DNA from: Prochilodus magdalenae
Lineage: Eukaryota; Chordata; Actinopteri; Characiformes; Prochilodontidae
Length of the DNA: 64,000 bases
Reading direction: 5' to 3'
Assembly: GCA_024036415.1 (NCBI GenBank)
Contig: JAMWET010000129.1
Span: 303,501-367,500, forward strand
A program made the translations under genes and the position numbers. Under the pieces are notes generated by a model that was given only the letters and a program-made list of their open reading frames with translations, was not told the origin of the DNA and made no database searches. Shown here in pieces: positions 25,448 to 40,290 of this stretch (position 1 is its first letter; every line of letters starts with the position of its first letter).

Positions 25448-25735
25448 TATATTGTAGTTAAAATGTTATGTCTTAGTTAACTTTTAACCTTATAGGAACA
25501 TTATTACCCCCTGTCCCCTCTTCTGGTAAGAAAAATCCTTTAAAGTGCTGTTTATAATGTATTACAGTTAAGAAACACGATTGAGAACATTAAAATCAGT
25601 GGTTGTCAGGATGATTAAACTACATAAATTGTTACCAGTGGTCAAAAACTGGATCCCAACATAAAGTTTTTTTAAAATCTGTCTCAGGTTCTGTTATTCA
25701 CGCTGCCACATTAAGCCTCTGTGAATACAATAGTT

Positions 25736-25750
25736 CCATCTAGTGGCCAG
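25736..25750 (-). promoter_or_regulatory. CTCF-like motif
   Basis: On the - strand CTGGCCACTAGATGG fits the core of the vertebrate CTCF site (CCACYAGRKGG). It lies 57 bp downstream of perilipin exon 4. It is a single motif match. Confidence 0.3.
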
Positions 25751-25806
25751 CTTAAAAAGCAAAGACGCATTTAGCTTTCAACAATGCTAAATCTACATCT
25801 TCTTAC

Positions 25807-25975
25807 CTTTCTCCTCACCGGACGCCGGGAGTATGTAGTTGACTAGGCGCTCAGTGAAAGTCAAGGCAGTGTCAGCTCCTTCCTCTGCCAGCTGTGAGAG
25901 CTTGCTGCTCAGCACATATTGCACAGCTGGGCTCCGCACGGCAGAAGACACCAGGTCTCCAATTCCTGATGCCAA
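25807..25975 (-). CDS. plin1: perilipin coding exon 4
   Basis: The exon starts after CTCTTCTGATCAG in phase 0 (LASGIGDLVSSAVRSP) and ends AAAG|GTAAGA in phase 1. It encodes the core of the perilipin repeat region, ending EEGADTALTFTERLVNYILP and ASGEEK. This matches the GGADLALGSIEKVVEYLLPPDKEE block of PLIN1 and the equivalent VD-x-LPL block of PLIN2. The family uses this region as amphipathic helix for lipid-droplet contact. The TTG at the exon edge is an internal codon, not a start. Confidence 0.88.
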
Positions 25976-26519
25976 CTGATCAGAAGAGAGCAGAGGTGAA
26001 ATTAATAAACTGTATTAATAAATTAATTAAAAAATAAATAAATAAATTAACTGTTGTTGTTGTTGACACTCTAAATGCTATTTTCAGAAAAGTATAATGT
26101 GATGTAAATTATCACGATAATAATAAATATACCATAATTATTATTTTTCATATCTGCGTAACAAAATTATAATGCAAACAAAATATTGTGTAAACAAATT
26201 ACAAAAGGGGGCTCTTAATGATTTTGCATGGTGGATTGCTAGATGAGCTGGAAGTGTGAAATAAAACTATATCACATAGAAATAACATATAAAATGTAAA
26301 TTAGAAAGCCCGTCAGCAGTTTATGCTTTGATACAAGCATGCTTATTGGCTCACTGAATGCTTAGTTTTAGAAATTTGGTGCTAAATGACATGAACGTTT
26401 CCATATTATGTAGTAAGCATTAAGATTTAATAGTATTGAGATTTGATACCCAGCCCTATTTTCACCTACAGAGTTGCATCAGTTCAGCATCTTTTACCTG
26501 TTGTAAAAACGTGCGTTAC

Positions 26520-26602
26520 CTTTGTAGGAGGGTACTCCAATGCTGGCACTTTCTCTTCCAGACGATCCAATCCTCGACACACCAGTGAGTTTGCAGCTAC
26601 AA
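26520..26602 (-). CDS. plin1: perilipin coding exon 3 (PAT domain, second half)
   Basis: The exon opens after GTAATTTTTGCGCAG in phase 1 and closes at ACAAAG|GTAACG in phase 0, 83 nt. It encodes VAANSLVCRGLDRLEEKVPA followed by LEYPPTK. The CRGLD.LEEK.PAL.YPP motif is a hallmark of the PAT domain of perilipin 1 and its relatives. It is the best single piece of evidence for the family call. Confidence 0.92.
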
Positions 26603-29468
<2,866 letters not shown>

Positions 29469-29664
29469 GCTGAGGCTGCAGCATGTGGACAGCAGGCTGC
29501 ATGCTCCGGGCAGCCAGACTGCCAGCACTCCTGACGCCTTCTTCACAGACTCCACAAACTGAGGACACGAATGGGTTAGCAGCCTTAGCGTCTGAGTACA
29601 ACCTTCCGATAACCTCGAATGTGATACTGACGCTCGGGAGATTTCGAAGTCTTACAAACACATT
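29469..29664 (-). CDS. plin1: perilipin coding exon 2 (PAT domain, first half)
   Basis: The exon opens after CTGTTTTACACAG in phase 0 with NVFVRLRNLPSVSITFEVI and ends at CCTCAGC|GTGAGT in phase 1, 196 nt. The sequence has the PAT pattern N-V-x-R-x-x-x-L-P-x-V-S, then a tyrosine-containing helix, SVC.....GV.SA.SLA and QPAVHMLQPQ. It matches PLIN1 in order and spacing (NVLQRVLQLPVVS, SVCNAYEKGVQSASSLAAWS). The PAT domain is required for stability and targeting in several perilipins. Confidence 0.92.
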
Positions 29665-29844
29665 CTGTGTAAAACAGGGGGAGAGAGACATTTATAACAT
29701 TTATAAACAAATAAGTCTTTGCATTTGAATACATACAGTAGCTCATCTATGTTTCTCATGAAGCAAAACCCTTGCATAGTTAATAGCTCTCTTGCTGCAG
29801 ACTGGTCCCACTACTTCCCCAGGTAAATTATGCACACATACACC

Positions 29845-30065
29845 CGGTCGCCAATTTTGTAGTTTGTTCTTCCTCAGGACCACTGTCAGCACTCACCCCC
29901 ATAATGCCTGAATTGTGTTCATTGAGATGTTTGACCCAGCTGTCTGACCATGAAAACTAACTTGCTTACCATATAATATATCCCTAACCTTGACATGTGC
30001 AATTGTTACTAGATAATGTTGTTCACTTCATCTGTAAGTATCTGTAATGTTGTGGCTCACCATAG
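29845..30065 (-). mobile_element. decayed Tc1-type fragment
   Basis: This intronic stretch resembles, in reverse orientation, the 5' part of a common teleost Tc1 family whose first codons read M-G-K-R-K-D-L-S. Matching blocks are GGACCACTGTCAG, ATAATATATCCC, a GTTGTTCACTTCATCTGT block and a terminal TAATGTTGTGGCT. A better preserved relative in the same orientation lies at 45230-45490. Its ends are eroded and no target duplication was seen. It was assigned by comparison of remembered repeat patterns. Confidence 0.4.
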
Positions 30066-30628
30066 TACTGTGAACAAATTTTTAGGCACCTGAGTGTTGA
30101 ATGTTGAAATGTTGAATTAAAGAGCTGTTTATGCGAGCATATAAGCACTATATTCAGAATAAATACCGGTAACTTCAATATTCTACATTTAGGAGTCACT
30201 TACGTATGTTATTGTGTTGATTTGACTGTTTCCAAGCTTCTCCTTGTGGAAACCTGGTTTTGCTGATTAGGCCTTTACTAAATAAAAATAAAGTGTGCTG
30301 ATAATGTAATTTAAGAAATGTCCTATTTTTCTAATTAAGAAATAATAATTTTACATTTTACTGTATCTATGTTCATTTGCAATTGTTTTAATTATATAGT
30401 TGTGTTTTTACAAGTAGATGAAAAATAACTGCCAAGAAAAAAACACCACACAAACAAACCAAACACATGTATATGTATATATACACACACTGAGCACATT
30501 GTAGCGATGTTAAAACCATTTATCTTAGCAATAACTTGGTAATTTTCAAATTTAAATTCTAAAAAAACTCATTTATAAACCCCCACATTTTTAAAATACA
30601 AACCAAACAATATCATAAAATGCATTAC

Positions 30629-30673
30629 CTGGTTATTTTCAGAAGCATCATGGTTTCTGTCTGCTGGTGCCAT
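30629..30673 (-). CDS. plin1: perilipin coding exon 1 (start codon)
   Basis: ATG at 30671-30673 (- strand) in GGAAAATGG begins MAPADRNHDASENNQ, 15 codons, and the exon ends at CAG|GTAATG in phase 0. The exon itself starts at 30692 after the acceptor GTCTTTGATTTTTCAG, leaving 19 nt of 5' UTR here. Perilipins typically have a short variable N terminus before the PAT domain, which starts at once in the next exon (NVFVRL). This is the only ATG upstream of the PAT exon in a spliceable frame that I found. Confidence 0.85.
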
Positions 30674-30841
30674 TTTCCAAGACTGCTGACAGCTGAAAAA
30701 TCAAAGACTGACTTTCAGACAACATAATTTTCAACTGACAGTACATAATATTAACACATTTACAATACAAAAGTACAGACTACAGACTGACACACACTAA
30801 AAGATATCTCATGAACATTGCCGGGAAATTGTGAAAGTTAC

Positions 30842-30930
30842 CTTTAAGTCTATATCTGCAGTTTTGAGCCAGGCGTATGTGTCCTACAGAAGCTTAACTC
30901 CTTTGGCTACTCCCTGCTCTACCATCACTG
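30842..30930 (-). other. candidate non-coding first exon of the perilipin gene
   Basis: A donor on the - strand, ACTTAAAG|GTAACTTTC (GT at 30840-30841), stands about 150 bp upstream of the start-codon exon's acceptor. The sequence just upstream is non-repetitive and contains no start codon in a long frame. A short leader exon would fit perilipin gene structure. The transcription start is not visible; the right edge given is approximate. Confidence 0.4.
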
Positions 30931-30970
30931 TTGAGCCAGACACGATTTCACAATGCCACTTTTTACCCAC

Positions 30971-30979
30971 ATTGCGTAA
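30971..30979. promoter_or_regulatory. C/EBP-like motif ATTGCGTAA in the putative perilipin promoter
   Basis: ATTGCGTAA on the + strand (TTACGCAAT on the - strand) is a near-perfect C/EBP site. It lies about 130 bp upstream of the first-exon donor. C/EBP factors are known drivers of adipocyte genes including perilipin in mammals. It is a single motif match; binding is inference. Confidence 0.35.
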
Positions 30980-31842
30980 ATGGGGACGTTAGGAAACTTT
31001 TAATTCTCTGATTTATTCTTATTTTAGTTTTCTCACATCAACTTAACCACGCCCCATAGTAACCTACTGTGGCTGTTGCAAGAGTACCAGTGCGTAATTG
31101 GCAGTGTTAGATTCTTCTACTCTCACATTTCATCAAACCCCTGTCCCTGCACTGGGACAGGTTAAGACTGTATGAACTTCAAGGGGTCAGTATGGCTGCA
31201 GGTTTTCAACAAGCAGAAGCACACCTAAAAGCCAAGTCACAAAAGCAGCCTGTTAAATTCCAAAGGATGAGGAGTAGCTGGAAAATGGTCATGTAAAAAT
31301 AAATTTGAAAGGCTTGTGGTACCAGAAACCACATTAAAAATATATAAGGATATGGGTTGTTCAAATCAGGGAAAACTCAAAGCAGGCATACAGCAGTGCT
31401 AAAACTGTGAACTACACACAGTAGGCCTTTGTAATGCTATAAATAGGACAACAAAAAAACGCAGTTTCCACATGTTTTTGACAGGTTCAAAAGTTTTCAT
31501 ATGACCGCTAAACAAACAGTTCATCATAACAACAGTTCATTATAGCAACAGTTAATCATAAGGTCCTCTTGTGAAGCATTAACGAGTATTTTAACTAATT
31601 TATTTATGTTTTAGAATAAAACTGTAATTACAGAACAGTGAAAAGTAATAGTAAAATGCCAAGACTGAATTAAAATTGCTTCTCAGTATTATACTGTCTC
31701 ATTCACACGAACTCTTATGAGGACAGTTTTGTCTACCACATCTAACAGATATACAGTATATCTTTGTATTTTGCCCTTTACATACTCACAATTAACTTCT
31801 AAAGGTGACAAAAAGTGCCCTGCTGTGAAGTGTTGTTCATCA

Positions 31843-31856
31843 CCACCAGATGGCAG
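31843..31856 (+). promoter_or_regulatory. CTCF-like motif
   Basis: CCACCAGATGGCAG matches the CTCF core consensus closely. It lies about 1 kb upstream of the putative perilipin promoter. Binding is inference. Confidence 0.35.
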
Positions 31857-32460
31857 TATTCATATGTATATGGTTGAAGAGCTATTAAGAAAGTAATAGA
31901 TGCAGTGGGTGTCTTAATATTACTACCCCTTAATATGACAACAACTACTACAGACAACTATACCGATCCCATTACTGTTATTTTGTATACTCCATTGCAT
32001 ACTTTAACAGACAAGCAGGGAAAGTGATACAAACCTTCAAGGATGTCCTTTATTAGACACTACAACAAATATACAACAAAGTGTCACGGATATAATCAGT
32101 CTTAGGTGTCTGTCTCTACTCTTACTTAATTGGAAAACACTAAAACCACAAAAAGGAAAAAAAAATCCTTTTGTTTGAGATTCAGTTCACCTTGCTTTCA
32201 CAACTTTTGCTCTATTGAATATTTAATCCGATTTCCCGTGTATTCCAATCAGTTCTTTTCAAAGTGTTTTTAAAGCTACAAGGCCACTTCATTTTTACAG
32301 TACTCAGATATATTATAGTGTAAAGCAACAGAGACAGAATCTCATTCCGATTAAAGAATATTCCCATCCCCTAGAAAATGAAGGAGGACATCAAAGAAAA
32401 GTAATTAGACGGTTTGTAGAGGAGAATTGCCACTCAATAATGTCATTTAGGCTTGCCAAA

Positions 32461-32475
32461 CGCTAGAGGGTGCTA
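32461..32475 (+). promoter_or_regulatory. CTCF-like motif
   Basis: CGCTAGAGGGTGCTA fits the right half of the CTCF consensus (TAGAGGGYGC). It has the same orientation as the motif about 600 bp to the left. Confidence 0.3.
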
Positions 32476-32640
32476 TCGAGCAAGTCCAAAAGGAATGTGC
32501 AATTTGGAGTATTTGAGCAAAATCATAGTTTGTAGACTTAAACTCTTACACCAAAACAGCATAAAACATTTTAGCAGAACTGCTGTACTTTTTTTTTTGA
32601 CAGAGGCTTATGTACGCTCATAATGTCAATGCGCTTACCA

Positions 32641-32713
32641 CTTTCAGTAGCAGTATTGCCAGCCACTCAGCTCTCAGTAGCAGTAGGGCCAACCACTCAG
32701 CTCTCAGTAGTAG
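32641..32713. repeat. 30-bp tandem repeat, about 2.4 units
   Basis: The unit CTCTCAGTAGCAGTA followed by GGGCCAACCACTCAG occurs twice with a few changes, and a third unit is partial. Confidence 0.8.
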
Positions 32714-34004
32714 AAAAAAGGAAATATACAGGTATGTTTTCTTTGCTGTTTAGGGGAAATACTTCCTCCTACATTTTAAAATGAAGGAAGGTAAATTCAG
32801 CTCCATTCACTGAGGTCTTGCTTGTGGGTGTTTTGCTCCTCTTTACACCGGTTCAGGGGCTGCTTTCATAAACCCTTCATAGTGATCCTCCTACATATCC
32901 TCCATGACCTGGAAACCAATTTTGTGATACCAACTTATTGGCCGTTCAAATAATAGAGAAAACCGAGGAGTCTTTTTAGGAGGGGCGGCAAAATAACTCC
33001 TGTGCAGGGCACTCTCTTCAGAGCCCTTAAAATTTTTTATGCAGAATCGGATGAAAACACACCCCATGACTTGGAAAGTAAGATGCTAAATAACACGTTT
33101 GTGCCCTACCCCACTTGCGCCTGAGAAATGATCCCCTTTTGTTGCATATGAGATGGATTCAACACAAGTCATGGACGTAACCTTAAAGAACCTTCTTATG
33201 AAAGAATGAAGTGTACGCATGACTATGTTCCAGGAGAGAATCTTCAGGACTGTGATTTTTCATCATATCCCATTACACCTACTTACTGTTAGCTTTAAGA
33301 TGTCTTGATGGCATGAACCAGGAACAGTCCCAAATGCTACTCTGCTTGTGGCTATCTTTGTGAAGTTACAGTCCGTAGAAACATCAGAGAAGGAAAGCAC
33401 ATCCTCCATTATCCAGTTAACTGCTTCACTAGACTTATAAGTAGATGGAGGAGACAAATAAAAAATATCGTCTCTGGAGCAAAAGGTCAGAAATCTTCAG
33501 AAAGAGAATGTCAGTGACCTCGATTCATATTAGAAGGTGGAAACTGAAGATTGCTCAATCTCTACTAAACAGCGTCAGCATAGGTCACAGATTGGGGCCT
33601 TAGATGTCTGGAAATTCGCAATAAATTATCATCCAATCCATTTCATGTACACATGATCTGGAAAGATGCCAGACACTCTGAGATTTTAAAGCAGATGATA
33701 ATCACAGCACAGGATCTCCCCCTCAAGATTATGAATTGTAAACCGTGGTCTTTGGTTGAAAAAGCCAGAGCGGAGGGGAAAAGAGCTTCACAGGGCCGTT
33801 CACCAGCATCACCGTCTTATATCTTATATTGGTTGCTTACTTTGTTATGTATTTCAAATCCTTCTTTGATTGTCTTTCTTTGAGGAACTTGTTTTTTTAA
33901 GATTCTAAAAATGTTCTCACAAATCATGATTGCAATTTGACATCACCTTTGAAATCAGATTAGTTTTTTAAAACTAGTTTTTAATTTGGTACCACTTTAA
34001 AATA

Positions 34005-34135
34005 AGGCTACCTTTATAAAGGTGGTTTAAAATGAGTTTACTAATGGCTATTAATGAGGTCATACATTTTTTTTATAAAATCATTAATAAGCAGTTACAA
34101 CAATAAGATGGGCCTAACCCTAACCTTAACCCTAG
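34005..34135. repeat. probable fish interspersed repeat with a telomere-like end
   Basis: The segment runs from ACTTTAAAATAAGGCTACC through AATGAGTTTACTAATGGC to CCTAACCCTAACCTTAACCC. The last part is a short degenerate CCCTAA array of about four units. The arrangement resembles a short non-autonomous element I have seen in fish genomes; the class is not certain. Confidence 0.35.
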
Positions 34136-35690
34136 AAATTTTACTTTGTTAATTTCATTTAATTTGTTCTACTTTTTGTATTAAGACTATGTTAGGATAA
34201 ACAGACACAGCCTGCAGGAATTATTAACCAGACTACTAAATCAAAAACTTAAATTTCCTTTAACAAGTTTAATGATGGGAGAGATTTTATTGAGGCACCT
34301 GATTTACTTTTTGACCAGGTGATAACAGCACCATTAATTAAATCGCTTCCAATTTGTGCCAGCTCTCCTTTAATTAATGCTTATTCCCTTTCAGTCCAAA
34401 CTCTGTCTCATTTACATGCATGACCCATAGATCATATATAGAGTAATGGTTTATTTCTGAGAACCTGATTCTTTCTTAAAATCCTCTAAATCTCCTCTAC
34501 AATGCTCCTCCTAAAGAGTTTAAAGCCCCTTATAATGGAAGCAGGTTGCAAGTGACTTGCACAGAAGTGGCGAAAGTGGTCAGGTTAAAGTAGCTTAAAA
34601 AGATGAGGGTGACTTTATGGCTTGCATGCACTCTACACTCAGTCTGTTGAGGCTTTCCATTTTCTGATAAGCATAACTTGTACTTAGTGACCATTTTGGG
34701 TTTCTGACTTTTGCACAGTATTATATAATTATATGTAATTATATACAAATGTGTTAATGACACATTTGGTAAGTGGCTATTACTTTCATTATCATTATTA
34801 CTATAAGCAGTAGTAGTTTAAAAATCAAATTTAGTGAGGACAAGCAATTATCCCATGTGCAAATTCTTCAAAAGCAAACCCTGGGTTAATAATCCCTGAG
34901 GGATATTGGCAGTTGGTGGCACTGGAAAGCAGCCAACCAAAACCTTTGTGCAAGTCTCCACTTCATTCGTTTAATATTCCTCTAGTTAATTAGACAGCTC
35001 TATTTGTATATTTGTAAACATCTGAAGAGTAAAGTCAAAACACACATTGCAACCACTGTTGTTTATTGGTGTGAGGAAGCGCATGTCTCATATGCAGAGC
35101 TGGTCGATCTCAATTATGCCTAACCATCAAAGAAATTTCATTTGCAGAAGGATTTAATGAGAAATTTGGCTTGTTTTCCATTAGTGGCCCCATTAGCAGC
35201 AAAGACTGAAAAAAAGAAAGACCGAGATTATTCCCAGCCATTTTGTTTTTCTATCATTTTTTCATTACTATTATATATGAGTATTAAATGAATCTGTTTT
35301 CTGTGATATAAAAATGTGCAGTAGAACATGCACTTCATTTATTTTCAATGTTTTAATTTTAAACTGCTTAAATTATAACAAAACACACATTTATACAGAG
35401 TCAAATGCATTGTGGAAAATGAGACTGTATATGGTGTTAACAGAGCACAGCAGTGACTCTGGCAGGCCTGGCTATTACAGGATAACTAAAAGGTAAAGCC
35501 AGAAGATAACAAAGACATGAGGGCTCCCTGAGAAGTCAGTGCCTCTCTGCTCCCCCGTCAACAAACCTAAGTGAATGCATAAGAGCAACAGGATGACAGC
35601 ACTAACATTCTCAGTTTATCCTTAATACTCTTTTATTGAACCCCGTGAACCACATCTTTTGTCTAACAGGAAAACTAATTACCAAAGACT
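34136..35690. other. non-coding, possible conserved regulatory patches
   Basis: No gene or repeat was recognised. Segments 34290-34460 and 35090-35200 are rich in TTAATTA/ATTAA homeodomain-type motifs and include an octamer-like ATTTACATGCAT. They look more complex than the surrounding AT-rich sequence. Conservation is untested. Confidence 0.25.
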
Positions 35691-36295
35691 CGAAAGAGCA
35701 GGCAGGATTCGAGGCAAGACTTAAAGATTGAGGCTGTGTCTGAGTCTGGAACCCTGACTGGAAGATTTTCCAAAGCTGGGGGGCTTAATATGAAAACTGT
35801 ACGAATGTAACTTAGGTACCAACAGTGAGCCCACACCTTTTGATGTAAGTTCATGTGTCAGTTCTAAATAAGAGATAAGTTCACTGAGGTACTGAAGAGT
35901 GACACCGTTTAGAGCTTTGTATGTTAGTAGGAAGAATTTTGTGCTAAATGTGGAATTTAACTGGCAACAAACAAAAGGTAGATATGACTGGGTTGATATG
36001 ATCAAATTGTCCTGGTCTTGTTAGTGCTCTGGCTGCAGCAGTCTGGACTAACCGAAGCTTGTTAAGACTATTGCTGAAACAACAAGAAAACAGGGAATTA
36101 CAGTAAGCCAACCTTGACGTAATAAAGGCATGAACTAGCTTTTGTGCATTCTGTAGGGAGAGTGCACTTCTTAGTTTAGCAGTAGTGCAGTATTGCTCGT
36201 TTTTAGCAGATTTTGAATCAAGTAGATTTTTTGTTATGCCTGTGTTGAGTAGGAGGAAGTTACTTGACATCCAGTCTTTTACACAGTCCTCTTAT
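35690..36295 (-). mobile_element. LINE reverse-transcriptase C-terminal fragment
   Basis: On the - strand the frame from 36290 reads KDWMSSNFLLLN, then KLVHAFITSRLAYCNSLFS and RLVQTAAARALTR. After a frameshift near 35990 it continues LLTYKALNGVTLQYLSELIS. This is the thumb and C-terminal region of a non-LTR reverse transcriptase, of the L2/jockey-like type abundant in fish. The catalytic YxDD block is missing and several stops and indels are present, so it is a dead 5'-truncated copy. Confidence 0.85.
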
Positions 36296-39200
36296 TGAGA
36301 TAGAATGTATCATCTGGTTTGGCTGAAATATACAATTGTGTATGTTGACACTATATGCCCAAATGTATGTGAACAGTGCTCCTTATAATTCAGGTCAGAT
36401 GTTTCAGCTACGTCCATTACAAACAGATAGGATATTTATAGAATATATTATATAGAATAGGTTGTATTGAAGCTCAGAGAATTCAAAATCAGTTTGTAAA
36501 ATGTCTGGCCTGCTAAATGGCTATAAATTATTGCTATTAGTCCTACTGTAAAAATCTAGGAACATTAACAGCTTAGCAGCAAAAACAGCAAATCACAGAA
36601 ACTAAAAAGTGGACCCGCCGAGCGTGCAAGTGCAGCGTGATAGTCCTATCCTCTATCATCTGTTGCAAACTCACTGTAGAATTTTAAAATGTCTCTGAAA
36701 GTTCTATGTAGCACAAGTTCTGTGAAACAGGTTTTCATGGCTGAGAGCATCGTGCACAGTCTAAGATCACAAGCCTAAGATCACTATGTGTAGTGCCATG
36801 GGTAGACTGGATTGGTTCAAAGCATACCATCACCAGACTTTTGACAAGCATTCTTTGATGCAATGAATTGTTTCTGTATCTGGTACTCTGACGGACCTAT
36901 CAGGGATTGACAGATGTCAGGAGAATGCTACCTGCTGGAATCCAGGCTGCCATGTAGCTATAAAGTTGCATGAAATAGGTACGCTGTCCAGGCAGCCTCA
37001 TAGCTGCACTGCGCTGTCACTCTAGTTCAGATGTAGCTTCACTCGAACAGCCAGCCTAAGAAGACTCTAAGCCAAAAATGGAAAACCCTCAGCTGCAAAC
37101 AGTGGAGTAAACGATGTACAATGGCAGTCATATTGCACCAACGTTGCAATGCAACACACATCCATACATGACACACACAATTGCCTTAAATTGTTTCTGT
37201 GGGGTATAAAATAACATCTTAAATGGAGACCCTTTACATACGCTCCACTTAAGAGAATCATGTTAGCTAAGCATGCTTGGTTAGGTTATTTATAGTAGGC
37301 TATCTTTAACCAATAGTCAAAGCTACCTTTCAGAAGTAATGTTATTCATCCACTGTCACTTCTTTCTTGATATCAGAAAAATAAACTGTCATATTCTAAT
37401 CAGGGTATTCATTTACTTGACAGATGTGGCACATCCAAAAGTGGTGCAACATATATAACTTTCTATAAACGTGTTAGTGGAACAACTGCAAGACAGAGGA
37501 CTTACCGACTGTTGAGTGTCTCACATGCTTTACTTTTTGAGAAATGTCCCACCCCAAGGTTAAATAGAGATTCTATTAGAGTCTGACTATCCGTCTGTTT
37601 TTCATTAAAGGTCACTGGTCCGTGTGGTTAAGCAGAGTGAAGACATTTTTGTTTTTGTGTTTATCCTCAAATAAACACGCTGAGCTCAATCAGAAAGTGG
37701 TGGACATTGCCCTACGGCCTTTAGAAAGTGCTGGGCCAAATGCCAGCTTGTTCCTGTTGTTCCAGAGGCCTTAGTGAGGACTGATTGTTTTTTCTTCAAT
37801 ATCATCCTATTGATGATTCTAATTCAGTAAGCGGTGAAAACAAAATGGGACACTTCAAGAAATTGTTGAGGACATGTCTCCAACTGTAAATAACGCATAT
37901 GCTGCAACATCCACTGACTTTTCAATACTGAAATTTCTTTGCAGTCACATGTTCAATTTCTGTCAAGATAGCAATATAGTGCCTCGGATAGCATTGCAAA
38001 TTATGCTATCATAAATGAAACCTAGCAGCCTTTGTATCTCCAGCAGTTTGGTATTATCTATTCCAAAATGATTTTTTGAAATTACCAGAAAAGCTAGCTC
38101 AGGTGAGTTGGTGGACACAATGTTATCTCCTTAGTAAATGTCAGTAAATGTCCCTTTACAATGACAGGGTTAAATGGTGTGCAATTGTCTTCATGCAGCA
38201 CTACGCCTTTGACAGTGAATCGTGCTAAAAAAAAGAATCATCCTTTGTGTAGACAATAAAGGAAGCTCTTTTTTTGGAGGGCCAGAAGGGGGGTGGTGTT
38301 GGGGGCCACGCCATGTTCTGTTATGATTCAAACAGACCCTGGAAGAATACAGGTACATCAGCTATCAAGCAATGAGACGAAGTTGACATTTTCAAAAGTG
38401 TCTTTCTAAAGGGTCATACCTTTACATAAGTCGATGACAGAATATGCCACTAATGGTCTCCATTAATGCTGTATTTTTTTCTTGGTAATGACACAAAATG
38501 ATCTCAGTGCATGCTATACACTTCTGTTCGGTTGGTCTGGTCTTAGGGAAGCGTAATTGAGCATGAAGAAGGCATAATATACTGAAGGATGCCTACTTCC
38601 ACATAATCAATGTATAGTGTAGAACACATAAGTGTGCCCTGTGGAATTACTTGGATTGCTTCAATGCTAATAAAATGTGGTTTGATAGTTATTTAAGTCA
38701 CAATTATAGACAAAACAATGTAGCTAAACTAATAACACACACACAGTTGTACTTTTTAATGTATTTTCCCATGCTAAACAACAAATAATGTCCGTCTCTC
38801 CTTAATGTAGAGAATCTCTGCTATTAGTCGAGTCTTCAGTGCTTGCACGAGAACACAAGAGGGATTCCTTCTAGGAACACACGATGTAGAATTTTAGCTG
38901 AAATGGAACATTGGATTAGAAAGCTTGCAAAGAGGGACGAACAGGACCCATGCCTGCTGACAGTCCTGTTTCTTAGGGATGGTATAAAAGGTCCTGATAC
39001 TGCATTAAATCCTGGATTGACAGATTTTGTTATTTGCTGCTGCTCCATTGCTGTTGTATGTAAATTTTGGTGGCTTCAACAGTAATGAGCTAAGATTGTC
39101 TATGATTTTGAAATCAGCCAGTTTTGTTGTCCTCATTTCGAAATGCAGGATTTGTATTTGAATTAGGAGACAACAGTGTTAATGCTATGTACTAAACTCT

Positions 39201-39859
39201 CTTTGTTCAACTATGCCAGTATAAATGCAGTTTTTCATTCTATGGCACCTGTGAACCTAACACAGAACTAACGAGTACCGAAAGAGTCTCTAGAAAATAT
39301 AAGGCATTTCACCATTACTGAATGAATTTTGGCTTAGTCAGTTTTGTTTATATTTACCACTGTTTAAAACAAGTTGCTTAAATCATTAATACGGAAATAC
39401 AGTAGCATGAAAGAGTGATACAAATGGATTATTGATGGTAACCATTTTAACAGTTCCAAGAACAGGCTTGTGCTTTTCTGTCCTTTCCCCACTAAGCCTT
39501 ATGCACCAGCTTTTAAAAAAATAAACTACTGTTCTCTAAGTAGTTTAAAAGCTATTAAGGCATTAGGCGAATATTCTTTTCTTCTTTCAGGTCATCATAA
39601 AGGTCTATTTAAGCTCTGACCTTTAGCTTTCCCTTGGAATGCCAACCTAAATCTTGCAAGTGCATGGTGCTAAAGGAGATTGTTATACATGTATGTCATT
39701 TTAATTCATGACTGCAATTAACATGTGTAGAGCTTAACCTCTAATATAATGACCATGCTAGCAAGTACAAGATATTTCTGCATCCCTGTAATAATCAAAT
39801 GAGTATGCCACTGTGCAAATTGCAGGCATGTTTAGCTGGCTAGTGTTTGTTTTCATGTC
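36296..39859. other. intergenic, nothing recognised
   Basis: This is AT-rich sequence without recognisable exon, RNA gene or repeat. Short open frames show no domain resemblance. Confidence 0.35.
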
Positions 39860-40290
39860 TCGCTCCGCCTTTGTCCAAGATAAATAGTTACACAGTGGTA
39901 AATAAAGATCAGAGCATAGAGCATTAGTGGCTCTAATTGAGCAGGGTATCGATATATGTCGAATAAGACGTGTTTTGGCAGACAACCACACTATTAATTA
40001 GTAGCCGCCCAGTCAATCGCTGGACTGGTCTTATAATGGAAAGCGGACACCAGATTGGTGCTTACGGCCCCTGGGGCTGATTCCCCACTGTACGCTATAC
40101 GGTCCTTGAATGCCTGAATGACAACTGAGAAGACTATTGCTTCGGTGGAGACGACACAGCATGGGACTAAGGATGACCAATGGCTAGGGGGGCGGGCAGC
40201 CCCTTAGAGTCTATAATCACTCGATTACCTCCACTAAAATTATCCATATAACATGCGATCTTTCGGCTGATTAATAACTTCGTAAGAAGG
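39860..40290. other. CpG-enriched unique patch, possible regulatory element
   Basis: About 18 CpG dinucleotides occur in 430 bp, against a CpG-poor background. It is non-repetitive and contains TATTAATTAGT followed by AGCCGCCCAGTCAATCG and ATCGATATATG. No long open frame is present. It may be a conserved enhancer or a small CpG island; no gene start is visible. Confidence 0.3.

Larger units (their letters stand above)
31000..34000. other. upstream flank of perilipin; no gene recognised
   Basis: This is non-coding sequence with two CTCF-like motifs, a 30-bp tandem repeat at 32641-32713, and one exon-like 137-bp segment on the - strand (33297-33433) without homology. No promoter of another gene was identified. 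Confidence 0.35.

Noticed and set aside
34100..34135. Interstitial telomere (CCCTAA array)
   Set aside because: There are only about four degenerate units, and they seem part of a dispersed repeat. This is not evidence of a chromosome fusion.
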